DNA from: Branchiostoma floridae
Taxonomy: Eukaryota; Chordata; Leptocardii; Amphioxiformes; Branchiostomatidae
Assembly (NCBI RefSeq): GCF_000003815.2
Contig: NC_049986.1
Span: 11,019,942-11,083,941 of the forward strand
Direction: 5' to 3'
DNA length: 64,000 nucleotides
This document shows positions 11,569-22,147 of the stretch, piece by piece. The stretch's first letter is position 1, and every line of letters starts with the position of its first letter. A program made the position numbers and the translations under genes. The notes beneath the pieces are model-generated. The model did not search any database. It had not been told where the DNA came from and was given only the letters and a program-made list of their open reading frames with translations.

Positions 11569-12191
11569 AGATTACCCAGGCGGCGGAAAGACCCTCCTGT
11601 CCCGACGGTAGCCTGGCCAATCCACGGTAGACTGGATTCCAGGTGAGTGGGTTCGAAAACTCTGATGTGCTCCGACGTTGCATATACTTTTGGTAAAAGG
11701 ACTTAACACGAATTTCCTCAATTTAGTCAAGCTTCGGTATTATTAGGTACGTCCTTCGGAGAGGACGATACATAGAGGTCACGTGTATATGAAGAGACAC
11801 ATCGAAAGCACGTCTGAAAATAACACAACACACTTATTGCAAAAAGTAGGGACCCTTCCCGATGTCAGTGGATCAATTAAATTTATTCAAATATGCAGCT
11901 TGTACTCTTCAATACAAATCTGGTGTGTTATGCCATGGGGTGGTTTATAGGAAATGCCATAAAAACAAGTTATAAACAAATCGGCAAGGGGTGAATTTTT
12001 CAAATTACTGCTGAAGGAAAAAACAAACGATTTCCACAAGTAAATAATTGTATGATACAGAGGTTTGATTTTATTTATTGAAATTGCGAAAAAAATATTA
12101 TATAAAAGACAACAGAACACTCAGAACGTAAACAAATGGTCATGAGCATGATTTGTGGATATTTTTCGGTAAACACTTTTATTTTCCAGCA

Positions 12192-12274
12192 AACATCCCG
12201 GCCGGGCCCCGTTTTGGAAATGTGACCTAGGCCTTATAGGTCACATTTCCAGACCGGGGTCCGGCCGGGATGTT
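12192..12274. repeat. 83-base GC-rich hairpin
   Basis: AACATCCCGGCCGG and GGAAATGTGACCTA on the left are mirrored by TAGGTCACATTTCC and CCGGCCGGGATGTT on the right. Probably a small palindromic MITE. A degenerate relative may lie at ~12395-12445. Confidence 0.65.
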
Positions 12275-12464
12275 CAAAGAAACGAAGAATCAAATTATAC
12301 ACCTAGAAAAATACACAAATTAATCCCTTGAATCTTATTTTGACATTTTGTGTATTTTGATGTCTTTTGTATCATTTTTTTCGCTCCCGAAAGCTGTCCG
12401 TCAGGGCTCCTTTTTTTTAAAAGTGACCTAAGTCTTACCCGGCGGTCAAGGATGCCTGTTATGG

Positions 12465-12565
12465 TAGCAGAACACAGTTTTCGGCCTATGGGGATTTATA
12501 TAGTTAAGGACCACAAGGTGACTGACATCGACGCTTATAAAATCATAGTAGGGTGCAGTTTTCAA
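12465..12565 (+). repeat. Dispersed repeat, copy 1 of 2
   Basis: Contains CGGCCTATGGGGATTTATAT followed by GTTAAGGACCACAAGGTGA and TAGTAGGGTGCAG. The same order of blocks occurs as reverse complement at 16818-16915. See the second copy for the tRNA-like B-box motif. Confidence 0.5.
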
Positions 12566-12978
12566 GCACGACAAACTTAAATGTTGAAGTCGAGGGTAAA
12601 ACCTACCAAAATAATTGAAAAACAGAAAAAGTTGTCGTTTTGAATTTCTTTAAAGCCCTCTTTTAAATTGTGTCAAGCGGGGTCATGCGGAACTGCAGCT
12701 GACTAACCGAGGCAGGCAGCTGTAAAGGTCACGCGCATCTATACACCAAATGGACAAAACCTTACACATACCACATAAAAGTCGACTCCTTAAACTACCA
12801 TATAGCAAAGCTCATCCCCCGCTGTCTTTCACGTTATGGTGTTTACAGGCGCTTCCAGATTTCGGCCGTATTGTGGGCTGCGAGTGACGGTCTAGTGGTG
12901 CGTACGGAAGCTCACATTCCGGTTCAGGTCCGGACTCGAGTCCAGAGAATCCCGGTCAGGTCCGGTTTTTGACTTTTT

Positions 12979-13356
12979 NNNNNNNNNNNNNNNNNNNNNN
13001 NNNNNNNNNNNNNNNNNNNNNNNNNNNNNNNNNNNNNNNNNNNNNNNNNNNNNNNNNNNNNNNNNNNNNNNNNNNNNNNNNNNNNNNNNNNNNNNNNNNN
13101 NNNNNNNNNNNNNNNNNNNNNNNNNNNNNNNNNNNNNNNNNNNNNNNNNNNNNNNNNNNNNNNNNNNNNNNNNNNNNNNNNNNNNNNNNNNNNNNNNNNN
13201 NNNNNNNNNNNNNNNNNNNNNNNNNNNNNNNNNNNNNNNNNNNNNNNNNNNNNNNNNNNNNNNNNNNNNNNNNNNNNNNNNNNNNNNNNNNNNNNNNNNN
13301 NNNNNNNNNNNNNNNNNNNNNNNNNNNNNNNNNNNNNNNNNNNNNNNNNNNNNNNN
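12979..13356. other. Assembly gap (378 N)
   Basis: A run of N. Sequence just to the left (12900-12975) belongs to a repeat rich in CCGGTTCAGGTCCGGACT motifs that also occurs near 15720-15800 and 31320-31385. Confidence 1.
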
Positions 13357-14138
13357 TGATTGATATAAATCACAAAATGCATTTTCAGAATGATATAAGT
13401 ACACTAGTCTGATACATAACTCCATCCATAGTATAAATATTAACGTAATTAAATGATGATAAGACAGTTGAAGTGTTTTCGGACAAGGAGGGTTGGGTCC
13501 TTGTATTCCCATTATTGCATATACTTGAGTCTCGACATAAGATTTATTTTATTGTATTCACCTGTCCTCAAGCAATCTCCAATATGAAGCCTCTACCATG
13601 AATTGACCAGAAAAAAAGTATGAAATGTCTTTTATCAGTTATGTAGATAAGGTATTCATTAGAATATCGCACATTTGTTATATGTACCTAGCCTATGGGT
13701 ATCTTCAATATGACTCCAATATGACTGTTTTTCTAGTATTTAGAAACTCTATCAGGTGTTTTACCCGTGTTTCTTAAGACTGGTACTTTACCAGTGTTTT
13801 TGTAGCATTTCGCAACAGGTATATGAACTTGCGCGTAGTTAGCGTTTACAATAAGAAACTATTATTCACTTGTGTTTTTGTTAGTGCTTTGGAAATATTT
13901 CCAACACAAGAAAGAAAATACTGTGACAAATTGAAAACATATAGCTGACGTATTCCGTACCATGGACGGTGTTGATTTATACGTTCGCAGTAGCACTGTT
14001 TTTATGCCACCTCAGATGCAAAAATTGTCTTTTTTATTTCAATGTCATGTTTGCGCCGAACAATATAGTATCGACTTTCGAGGTATGACATCTTACGGTA
14101 CGGTAATAAGGTGCCATATAGGTACCAGGTAACACAAA
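13357..14138. other. Gene-free AT-rich sequence
   Basis: No gene, RNA gene or clear repeat was recognised in this stretch. Confidence 0.5.
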
Positions 14139-14430
14139 AAGTTAAAGTTAAAGTTAAAGTTTGCCCATGCATCTACAGACGCGTAGGGTGGCGCCCATCC
14201 CCACTTCGAAGCCCTTGGGCCACACATGTGCAAGCCACTACAGCAGGGGGCTGGTCCGCTGGTAGTGATGTGTGTTTAACTTCCATACTCTTCCTCATTA
14301 GTGCTGAGTGCTAAGCAGAGAAAGCAGCATGTACCATTTTTAGAGTCTTTGGTATGACTCGGCCGGGGATCGAACTCACGACCTACCGAATGCAAGGCGA
14401 ACACTCTACCCACTAGGCCATTGCACCGGT
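14139..14430 (-). mobile_element. tRNA-derived SINE with (AACTTT)n tail
   Basis: Read on the minus strand, the element starts with a tRNA-like head: an A-box TGGCCTAGTGGGTAGAG and a B-box GAGTTCGATCCCC, 30-40 bases apart, which are the internal RNA polymerase III promoter. A core of about 200 bases follows, then a tail of AACTTT repeats at 14139-14160. This is classic SINE architecture. The core domain could be one of the widely conserved animal SINE core domains, but I cannot assign it from memory. Confidence 0.85.
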
Positions 14431-14500
14431 GATGAAATGAGCAAATATATGTCATACATTGGAAAAAAAACAGAAAATGTATAGTATACTAATTAGGGCT

Positions 14501-14632
14501 CCCCAGGTGCAGTATAGTACCAGGTAGCGCACCTGTAATATGTAGTAACCAGGTAACACACCATATACGTTACTCCCCAGGTGCAGTATAGTACCAGGTA
14601 GCGCACCTGTAATATGTAGTAACCAGCTGCTC
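14501..14632 (+). repeat. 74-base tandem duplication
   Basis: CCCCAGGTGCAGTATAGTAC starts at 14501 and again at 14575; the two copies are nearly identical, and the second is shorter. Confidence 0.85.
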
Positions 14633-14649
14633 TTGGGGGGGGGGGAGCG

Positions 14650-15262
14650 AAAACGCTAAAGGGGGCGAAAACGCTAGTGATCTCGCCCCCCGGGGGGGGG
14701 GGGGGCCAAATCCCTGGGGGGGGGGGGGGAAAACCCTTTTCCACCGGGACAAAAACGGTTTTTTTTTTTGGGCCCCCCCGGAAAAACCCCCCCCGAAAAA
14801 AATTTCGGGAACCCGAAGGGGGACCCTTTGGAAAAAGAACAAATGATTTTGTCCGGAATTCCCCCCTTTTTGGGGTTTCCCGGTGGAAAAAAAAACCAGA
14901 GGGGAGGAGAGGCCAGGCCTTAGTCCAGTCCTTTCTCCCCAGTTTTTCTGGCCAACCAGCATGGGCCGTTTACCCTTTAGGGGTTTAAAAACCCCGGGGG
15001 GGGCCAAAACCCCCCCAAAAAAATTTTTTGGGGGCCAAAAGGGCCCCGGGTTTTAAAATCCCCCCTTCCCAAGTTTTCCCAAACCGAAACCCGGCCCGGG
15101 TCCAAACCCGACCCGGACCCTTTCCCCTGGGCCCGAAACCAACCTTAATTTTTTGTTCCGGGACCCCCCTTTAAACTAATGCCTAAAAAGCCCTAGTCCA
15201 AAAAAAAGTGGAATAACCAAAAAAAAGAACCCGCCTAATTTGGCTGGGAAAAAAAGGATTTC
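14650..15262 (+). other. Assembly artefact: corrupted copy of 15363-15920
   Basis: Word for word, this segment follows the order of 15363-15920 but with single bases converted into homopolymer runs (long G, C, A and T runs at almost every variable point). Anchors that match in order include GGAAAAACC, AGAACAAATGAT/TGAACAGATGAT, AGCATGGGC, a GACCCGGACC/GACCTGGACC block and AATAACCAAAAAA. The pattern fits the low-quality end of a Sanger read that failed to merge with its good copy, followed by a 100-base scaffold gap. ORFs in this segment are not real. Confidence 0.85.
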
Positions 15263-15362
15263 NNNNNNNNNNNNNNNNNNNNNNNNNNNNNNNNNNNNNN
15301 NNNNNNNNNNNNNNNNNNNNNNNNNNNNNNNNNNNNNNNNNNNNNNNNNNNNNNNNNNNNNN
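15263..15362. other. Assembly gap (100 N)
   Basis: Exactly 100 N, the usual placeholder for a gap of unknown size. It separates the corrupted and clean copies of the same sequence, so it may not represent missing DNA at all. Confidence 1.
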
Positions 15363-15724
15363 GGGGGGGGGGGGGCGAGATCGCTGTCACACCGGTACAA
15401 AACCGGTTTTTCTTATTGGACCCGTCCGGAAAAACCGCACCTGAAAAAAATTCGGTGAACCGGATGTGGGACCTATTGGAAAATGAACAGATGATATGAT
15501 CAGGAATTCACACGTTTTTGGGCTTACCTGTTGAAGAAAATAACAAGAGGGAAGTAGAGTCGAGTCTATAGTCTAGTCATTTCTACCAAGTTTTACTGTC
15601 AATCGAGCATGGGCAGTTAGCCTTGTAGGGTTGTAAAACGCCAGTGGGAGTCGAATACTCCACAAAACAGATTTATTGGTAGCGAAATGGACCATGGTTT
15701 TGAGTATCGTCCATTCACATGTTT

Positions 15725-15830
15725 TCACATACTGAATCCGGTCCAGGTTCAGATCCGGACCTGGACCTGTTCCTCTGGACCTGAACCGAACCTGAATTTT
15801 CTGTACCGGTACCCACCTTAATACTAATGC
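15725..15830 (+). repeat. Dispersed CCGGTCCAGGTTCAG repeat
   Basis: A run of overlapping GGTCC/GGACC words (CCGGACCTGGACCTGTTC and similar) followed by GTACCGGTACCCACC. Related stretches are at 12905-12970 and 31325-31390, suggesting an interspersed repeat with a short-period GGACC(T)GAACC core. Confidence 0.5.
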
Positions 15831-15899
15831 ATAGAATGCCATAGTCAAAGAAGATGTGAAATAACAAAAAAGAAGAACCTGCATATATTGCTTGGTATA

Positions 15900-17118
15900 C
15901 AATGTATTTCCAACCTCTTCATTTTCATTATCGGGGCAACTTCTTTTGGTCAAACTTTTTTTTAAAATTCTATTCGCACGCTCGCATTTGTTTTGGGGGT
16001 TCCCCGAAGGAAGTCATACATATAGCGACACCTAACGTTAGTATTATCTTGTACCGGCAGTTCGTTCAAGTGACAATGAAGAGGGGTAAAGAAAAGTAAA
16101 TATGCATATCTTATCTAGTTGCAGAGATATGTTTTGGCTTTAGAAATATTGTTTATATGTCTGACTTTCAGCATCGCATTACTCAGATATATCTGGTATG
16201 CAAAGAATTGTACATACTCTGATAACGTAGCTTTCTCAAAGACAAGATCCTCCTTTGCTGCTTTTGGAGCGGTGACGTTTTTTCTATTTTTTTATTTGCG
16301 ATTCGCTGATTGTCGATTTTTGACATGGCCATGGGTTAGGGTTCTTTATGGCTATGGTGGGGTGGTGGGCTCCCCAAATCACCCTTTCCGAGCATGGCGG
16401 AACTTTGTTACCTTGTTGCGAATCGCGAATCTGCGCTTGGGCCACATCAAGTAAATTTTATGGATGACATCTGCGCGCTCATTATTTTCGGCTGATTTCA
16501 GAAAAAACAACAGAATTTTTTCTTCCTTGGAGATGGTCGGATCATTAAGACAAAAATTACCAAATTTATCAAATATTTTGTATTGTAGCCTTGTGATTAT
16601 AACGTTACTTGTAGAAGTGACACTTGGAAGGTACCCAGGACTGTAGTTGTAAAAGATAGTTGGATAGTAAAGTGGCATCACTATGGAAGCCATGAATGTA
16701 GTTATCAATTTTGTCAGTGACACCAGTCTACCACACTAGTTTCATCTTTGCTCATTTTCAGATATATTGTAGGTTGTGTCCTGCACTTCAACATTCTAAA
16801 TTCTTGTAAATTGTTTCTGCACCCTGCTATAAATTTTGAGGAGTCGAACCTCCTCACTTTGGGGCCCTTAACCATGTAATTCCCCATAGGCGAAATACTG
16901 TGCACTGACACCTTGTGGCGGGTCGAGGAGAACAAAAAGAACTGCGCATGCACGAAGAATATCACCTGCAGGTCGGACATACCTGTACCTGCTTCGAATA
17001 TATGATTTAGGTTTACATGAATGACAACATTGTCATACAAGATTACCTTACATACACCTTGTTTATTATGGTACTAGTCTTTTCATTAATATACTGAAGT
17101 GGAAAAGAACACACCAGA
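15900..17118. other. Gene-free region
   Basis: No host gene was recognised. A 111-codon frame at 16119-16454 has several hydrophobic stretches but no family resemblance and no splice context. The dispersed repeat at 16818-16915 lies here. Confidence 0.5.
16818..16915 (-). repeat. Dispersed repeat, copy 2, with B-box-like motif
   Basis: On the minus strand it reads CGCCTATGGGGAATTACATG, GTTAAGGGCCCCAAAGTGA, then GAGGAGGTTCGACTCCTC and TAGCAGGGTGCAG. GGTTCGACTCC is a perfect pol III B-box. With copy 1 at 12465-12565, this may be a tRNA-related SINE fragment. The A-box was not identified. Confidence 0.45.
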
Positions 17119-17368
17119 CTTGAGGTGCACTCTCACTGCACTTGCGTCAAGCTTGCGTCACTGTGGGGTTCGTTCACTGCGTCACTGCTTTGTTATTTTC
17201 TCCGTTCTTTGTAGTTTGATAATGCGTAATACGTAAAAGTATGACTCAGAAGACGACAAAATACACACAAAGTAAGAAACTTCGTTCTTCATCTCATAAT
17301 TTCGCTGAATATCTTTCGAACCTCGTAGTGACGCAAGCTTGACGCAAATGCAGTGAGATTGCACCTTT
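17119..17368. mobile_element. MITE with 8-base flanking repeat ACACCAGA
   Basis: AGGTGCACTCTCACTGCA and CTTGCGTCAAGCTTGCGTCA at the left are mirrored by GTGACGCAAGCTTGACGC and TGCAGTGAGATTGCACCT at the right. ACACCAGA flanks both sides (17111-17118, 17369-17376). An 8-base target duplication suggests hAT ancestry. It contains no gene. Confidence 0.7.
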
Positions 17369-17586
17369 ACACCAGATATCAGTGCACAGATGTGACAGCA
17401 GCTAAGGTAATACAGACATTACTATTTTCAACGGCCTGTCACACCTAACCTTGTACAAATGTATTACGCATTTGGTCAGTTTTCAACAACTGATCATGCT
17501 GCTGTCCTCAGTTGCACAAAGACTAAGAGAAGTAGATAGTATGATACATAAAACTAGTGCCTGATCAACTATATGATACAATAAAT

Positions 17587-17940
17587 CAGGGCTCTAGCTA
17601 GCTCGACATTTGTTTTTCCGTCAGCCAATTCCCATTGTCGCGAAAACACTATTCCAGGAGTTAAAGAGACTGAACTGAGACCTTGAAAAACTGGTTTTAA
17701 TGTGATTATCGTATGCGAAAGGGCACCGACACACATTATCAACAATCATAACAATAGAAAAAAAACAGTGTGTGGCTTTTACGGCCGTGGACGGCGTCCC
17801 CAAGCAGCCTGTAGCTTCCACCAAGGAGCTTTTATCAGATTTTTGTCCGTCAAAGTTGACGGTTTGGTTTTAAAATTTTTCCGTCACACGCAGCAAATTT
17901 CCGTCAATTGACGGAAAAACGGACACTGGCTAGAGCCCTG
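17587..17940. mobile_element. hAT-type MITE (354 bases)
   Basis: Termini CAGGGCTCTAGCTAGC and GGCTAGAGCCCTG match the CAGGG-type ends common in hAT elements. The flanking octamers CAATAAAT (17579-17586) and CAATGAAT (17941-17948) match at seven of eight positions, as expected for an old 8-base target duplication. Internal CCGTCAA/TTGACGG repeats may be transposase-binding sites. No transposase is present. Confidence 0.8.
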
Positions 17941-18499
17941 CAATGAATACTATTGTCGGGTTTGACTTCTTTTTTTTATGTTTGTGATGCTACCTGAAGT
18001 GGAATCATACCATTTCCCCTTTAATCATGAAAGAAGTATGTATCAATATCACGACCTGGACGACCCCAACGTATAGAAACACTAGAAAGGCCGACATTTG
18101 CTTGAGAGTATTTACAACATATTTCAGCCATCCTCCTCCCAATTCAACAATAGACAGTTCCAAAATCACCCATGTGTGAAAATGTACTGCACTTCTGCTT
18201 AAAAGTCATTTCAACTAATCACACTTTAGCCCATAAATAAATCTTACAAAATTCCCCAGTGTTCCAGTGCACCCCATGTGAATTTGCACAATAGAGCAGT
18301 CCACAAATATACCCAATGAAAACATGGCCTTTTTAATAAGAAACCCAGTTCAAAACTGAATTTAGAAAAAAAAATCCCCCTGTGCATGAAAAGGTAAAAG
18401 ATCTTTCGATCCAGAAACGACGGAGATGAATCACTTTGAAGATATGACAGGAGAAGAAGAAAGAAGGAGAAAGAAGAAGCACGAACATTACAATTATAA

Positions 18500-18505
18500 T
18501 TTATT
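18500..18505 (-). terminator. Candidate polyadenylation signal (AATAAA)
   Basis: TTTATT on the plus strand is AATAAA on the minus strand, about 85 bases after the stop of the transporter gene at 18591. Confidence 0.4.
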
Positions 18506-18590
18506 TCATACCTGTGGGGCTGTGGCATAGCTGAAATATAAAAATAGTTGTCACATGACCAATCATTGTCGTGTGCAAAATTCTCTTTGC

Positions 18591-19613
18591 TCAGCCGTCT
18601 AAGTACAACTTCTCCATGAGTTCTCTGTGTCGCATCTCCTGACGATGCACCCACCAAGTGTGCCCTCCTGTCACAGCAATACCCAGCACTACAAGTGAAA
18701 CCCCAGCCAGTATCACAGGGCCGGGGAATTTTGACTGGAAAATGTAGTCCAGCAGTATGGTAAAGGGTATAGTCAGCGACAGTAACGTCGCCGTAACGCC
18801 AGCTTTTTCCATCTTGAACACAAGTTTCACAGACAATGACGAGTAAAGATCACATAGACATAGTCCGATAACGTACCCCATTGTTCGTGTAGACATTGTC
18901 CATCGCGGTGTCTCAAAAATGTAGGTCAATACCAGCAACAGTACCGTTCCTAACAGTTGTGTGTAAGTCATAACGGTCAGTATGGACATGTCCTGGAGTC
19001 CGATAAGTAATCGAATAATAACGTTATCCGGACCCTTGGTGAAAGCTGCTGCCAGTGGTAGAAGAATGGCGACCGTGAGCCACTGTGTCGAAGAAGCGGT
19101 CCCCATGCGCATTCCTACCGCCACAATGATAACTCCTACCGCACTGCAAAGGATCCCACAGAAGTCCATGACACCCACCGTTTCACGTAAGAAAACAAAT
19201 CCTATACAGGCAGTGAAGAGAGGAACCGATCCCTGTATGATGCCGAAGGCGATCCCTGGTACAACATAAACAAAGGACATAAATGCCAAGATGGTTGCCA
19301 TGTTGTCAACAACAGCTAACAGGAACAGGAACATCACTTGCGGTGTGTCCTCTGCTGTCATCTTCGGTCTAAAGCATGGCAGGACGATGAGACAAAAAAG
19401 GAACTGCACAAGTTTCGCCAAGAATATCAGCTGCAGCCCGGGCATACCTGCCTGACTACTCAAGGCCATAAACTCTGCTGCGAAGGCGCTTGATACTGAA
19501 TAAGAAACAGCACACAGCAGACTTGCGGCAGATCTCAGGTTAACTGCTGTCTTTGAAAACATGGAGTCCGCCGTGGGTTCCTCGTAAAAAGTTTTACCTG
19601 TAGTTGTCGCCAT
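18591..19613 (-). CDS. SLC35G/EamA-type membrane transporter, single exon
   Basis: A complete 340-residue ORF from ATG to stop with no intron. About ten hydrophobic segments are visible (roughly residues 28-50, 62-80, 91-113, 117-141, 148-168, 178-196, 210-232, 246-264, 274-294, 299-318). They fall into two halves, each ending in a glycine-rich helix after a conserved Glu or short polar turn (FLRETVGVMD then a hydrophobic run; PGPVILAGVSLVVLGIAVT), which is the duplicated EamA (drug/metabolite transporter) fold. The hydrophilic tails are short and the C-terminus is basic. The overall pattern resembles the SLC35G group, whose substrates are mostly unknown. The substrate cannot be read from sequence. 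A single-exon structure beside multi-exon neighbours could indicate an old retrocopy that stayed intact, or a truly intronless gene. Confidence 0.85.
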   Translation of the reverse strand: MATTTGKTFYEEPTADSMFSKTAVNLRSAASLLCAVSYSVSSAFAAEFMALSSQAGMPGLQLIFLAKLVQFLFCLIVLPCFRPKMTAEDTPQVMFLFLLAVVDNMATILAFMSFVYVVPGIAFGIIQGSVPLFTACIGFVFLRETVGVMDFCGILCSAVGVIIVAVGMRMGTASSTQWLTVAILLPLAAAFTKGPDNVIIRLLIGLQDMSILTVMTYTQLLGTVLLLVLTYIFETPRWTMSTRTMGYVIGLCLCDLYSSLSVKLVFKMEKAGVTATLLSLTIPFTILLDYIFQSKFPGPVILAGVSLVVLGIAVTGGHTWWVHRQEMRHRELMEKLYLDG

Positions 19614-19699
19614 GTTTTCAATGATGACGTGTTGCTATTCTGTGTGACCTGGTGCAAGTACTCGCTGACCCAGATCCTCCAAAGACCATACCAACCGGT

Positions 19700-19915
19700 T
19701 TACAAGAGGTGTCCAGAATTCAGAGTATCGAGTCCATAAGAACAAGTTGTTTTTAGAAAACCTTTCACCTCTGGCTTCATATTCTCAATGCCAGTATCTG
19801 GTGAGTATTCTGACTGTTCTCGTTGTCTGTTGTCTGAATCTGGAAATAGCTGAGTTGATCCCAAAAGTACTAGTAACACAGTGATAGCCCGAAGAAGAAT
19901 GACACCAATACCCAT
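19700..19915 (-). CDS. Possible first exon with signal anchor, uncertain
   Basis: From ATG at 19913-19915 the frame encodes a strongly hydrophobic N-terminus (residues 3-20, VILLRAITVLLVLLGSTQL) followed by a polar stretch. That would fit a secreted or type II membrane protein. A GT donor is available after CCAGAG. No downstream exon was found in frame on the minus strand, since the next gene is the single-exon transporter. It may be an orphan exon or chance. Confidence 0.2.
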   Translation of the reverse strand: MGIGVILLRAITVLLVLLGSTQLFPDSDNRQREQSEYSPDTGIENMKPEVKGFLKTTCSYGLDTLNSGHLL

Positions 19916-20047
19916 CACCGGTTAATAGAAAACTGGTCTCATTTGGCAGTCCGGTCTCAGGAGAATACCAGTGCGCCTCTGGGAGGTTGACTTCTGTTGT
20001 GGCTTCTGTTCTGGTTCAGGAGCCCACTCCGTGATCAACAGACTGTG

Positions 20048-20226
20048 ACTGCAGAAACTTTCGCGGTGGTTTAATGTTCGCGGTTTTCGCGGAGGTCGCG
20101 AATTTAAAACCACCGCTAGCATTTTTCCATGTCAGTAAGAGACTACAGTGCATGGTGCTACAGCGAAAAGTTTATTTTCCTGCTACCGCGAAATTAAATC
20201 TCCGTGAACTTAAATGCATTTGCAGT
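20048..20226. mobile_element. MITE with TCGCGGTGGTTT core
   Basis: ACTGCAGAAACTTTCGCGG at the left is mirrored loosely by GTGAACTTAAATGCATTTGCAGT at the right. The interior alternates GTTCGCGGTTTTCGCGG with GCTACCGCGAAATTAAAT. Repeats of this kind are widespread in lancelets and other marine invertebrates. A fragment lies at ~24930-25010. Confidence 0.6.
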
Positions 20227-20534
20227 ACTCTGTTGCTCTATTTAATTTTCTTTACAAAGTGTGCAACGATTGTGACTTCGATTGTCTTTTATTTAACATG
20301 ATTAAAATTATTACAAATTTGATCCAAAAACCATCTCGGTGACTTTGAATGGGCCCTATTATTGGTTAATCTTTTTCGATCTCAAAGTAATTCCTATGAC
20401 CTTACCAGATTGCTGTCATTCATTGCTGCCAAAGTCCATTCAGCGCGTAGCAATAGAAGACTCTGGGGTCGGCTGTGTCATCAGTGGTAACCGGTGAGGG
20501 TTATTGTTATATGCAGGGTCCATCCACTGGTTGT

Positions 20535-20758
20535 GTAACGCTGGTTCACCTTTATATCCGAGGTAACCTATATACGTTGTTGTGAAAACAGGGTATTTAG
20601 GGGTCGACACGTCGACTGACGGTAGTTTCAACCGGTAATGTTTCGAAAACATTGTAATTTGAAACTGCCTTTCGTCGAATTGATAATCCTAAACACCCTG
20701 CCACGTTTCAATACAACGGATATAGGTTACCCCGCGGATAAAGGTGAACTAATATAAC
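20535..20758. mobile_element. MITE family GTAACGCTAGTTCACC, copy A
   Basis: Left end GTAACGCTGGTTCACCTTTA, then GAGGTAACCTATAT. The right end is the inverse: ATATAGGTTACCCCGCGGAT and AAGGTGAACTAATATAAC. Two further near-complete copies (26675-26879, 31081-31309) and one right-end fragment (23395-23434) occur in this window. Confidence 0.8.
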
Positions 20759-20759
20759 A

Positions 20760-20884
20760 GTAATTCCAAGCAGATCTACCGGGGCAAAGCAGTATCCAAA
20801 GGCGTAATACTACTGGTCCCAGAGGGTCATTGGATAGTCTTTAGCTCTTTGGGCACTGTCTTGGTAGATCTGATTTGAGATTAC
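20760..20884. mobile_element. 125-base MITE, TAATTCCAAGCAGATC family
   Basis: GTAATTCCAAGCAGATCTACC at the left and the inverted GGTAGATCTGATTTGAGATTAC at the right. It abuts the preceding MITE directly. Related by size and termini to 45323-45452. Confidence 0.7.
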
Positions 20885-20904
20885 CACGTTACACAATTAC
20901 AACC

Positions 20905-21120
20905 AGGTGGCGTCGTGTACGGTATAACTGTAGACCGCTCGACTCAGAATCTACGAAGCATGCACGACGAATATCACCTGCCTGAAGAATGCACCCACCG
21001 TGCCCCCGACGTTGTGCCATTGGGAAAGGCACTTTACACGACCTTCCTCACTTCACCCAGATGTAAAAATGGGTACCTGACTTCGGTCGGGGAGGCAAAA
21101 GGAAATGCTACCTTTACCTA
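20905..21120 (+). mobile_element. tRNA-derived SINE
   Basis: A degenerate tRNA-like head (GGTGGCGTCGTGTACGGTAT ... CGACTCAGAATCTACGAAGC) is followed by a core with TTGGGAAAGGCACTTTACAC and CCTCACTTCACCCAGATGTA, then TGGGTACCTGACTTCGGTC. The core resembles one shared by many deuterostome SINEs. The second SINE, at 22838, carries a shortened form of the same core. Confidence 0.6.
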
Positions 21121-22140
21121 ATTTAAAAACCCACAGACGCTCTGGGATATCACATCGAAACATCAACCGATCTGTAAAAATCGCGCAATGATAAGAACAG
21201 GTGCACTAGGCGTATTACCAGCGAATCAATAGCTCACATACCGGTCGGACAAGCAATTTTCCTGCCGGCGGGCTTTTGGCACCAATGTAGAGTCAACAGG
21301 TGTCAGCATGTGTGTCAACTGATTACATCTTAAGTGGATGGGCAGAAGTGGTGAAGACATATTTAGGTGATTGAGTCCGATATATTGCGTTGTCAGCCTA
21401 TTTGAACTTAACAATACTTAATGATTAAAAGCGTTACTGGCACTCCTACATTTACCGTTAAGCGTTGCCGGGATCCCCCCCATGCAAACCCTCACAAGTA
21501 GCGTGTTGAGTCGAAATTTTAGCGTCGAAGCTGCTTACTTATGTACCGGCGACAATAATAACTAGTCGTATAAAAGCCTTAACGTTCAGAACATGTTTAG
21601 CTGAACCCTACATCTGCTTGAAGATGCTGACTTCCGACCTTTGAACCCTGTTACTTAAAACTGACCTTTGAGCCCTTTAGACCCGATTACTTATAAACTG
21701 GGTCTACCGTGGCAAGCCATTCAGGTAAAAGCGTGCCAGATTGAGTAAGCGGTGTGGGCACTAATACAGATGCGACTAGTTCAGCAAAAGTGTCTAATGT
21801 CGTTGTGGCCTGAAGTTTGTTGACAACAATATAAGCAAACTAAGGTAATTAGTTAATGTGTGCCTCTGGGTTTACGGAAAAATTTGGGCTGTAACATTGA
21901 TTGAGTACCAACATAGAGGGCCTGGACCAGCTGGTGAGGTGGTAGTGGTGAGGTACAACTTCAGACCATTTAACGCCTGAGGTCAGATTTCATGATAATT
22001 GTATAGTTACTAGCTTAGAATCTAATAGTATGTATAAGTTGCGCTAACTGACACATTTATTAACTGTTCGACCAATGGCAACTAGCAGCTTGAGAAATGA
22101 TTTTTGTATTTTAATGTTTTTATTTTATTTTGCATCTCTA
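21121..22140. other. Intergenic, nothing recognised
   Basis: AT-balanced unique sequence upstream of DHRS1 with no gene, RNA gene or clear repeat visible. Confidence 0.5.
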
Positions 22141-22147
22141 AGCAGAG

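Larger units (their letters stand above)
8966..12978. other. Gene-free repeat-rich region
   Basis: No host gene was recognised. The stretch holds several short inverted-repeat elements, listed separately, and otherwise unique AT-rich sequence. A short GA-rich tract lies at 11036-11053. Confidence 0.6.

Noticed and set aside
14570-15007. 145-residue proline-rich ORF
   Set aside because: It lies in the homopolymer-corrupted duplicate sequence and is an artefact.
16119-16454. 111-residue frame with hydrophobic stretches
   Set aside because: No family resemblance and no exon context; hydrophobicity comes from T-rich DNA.
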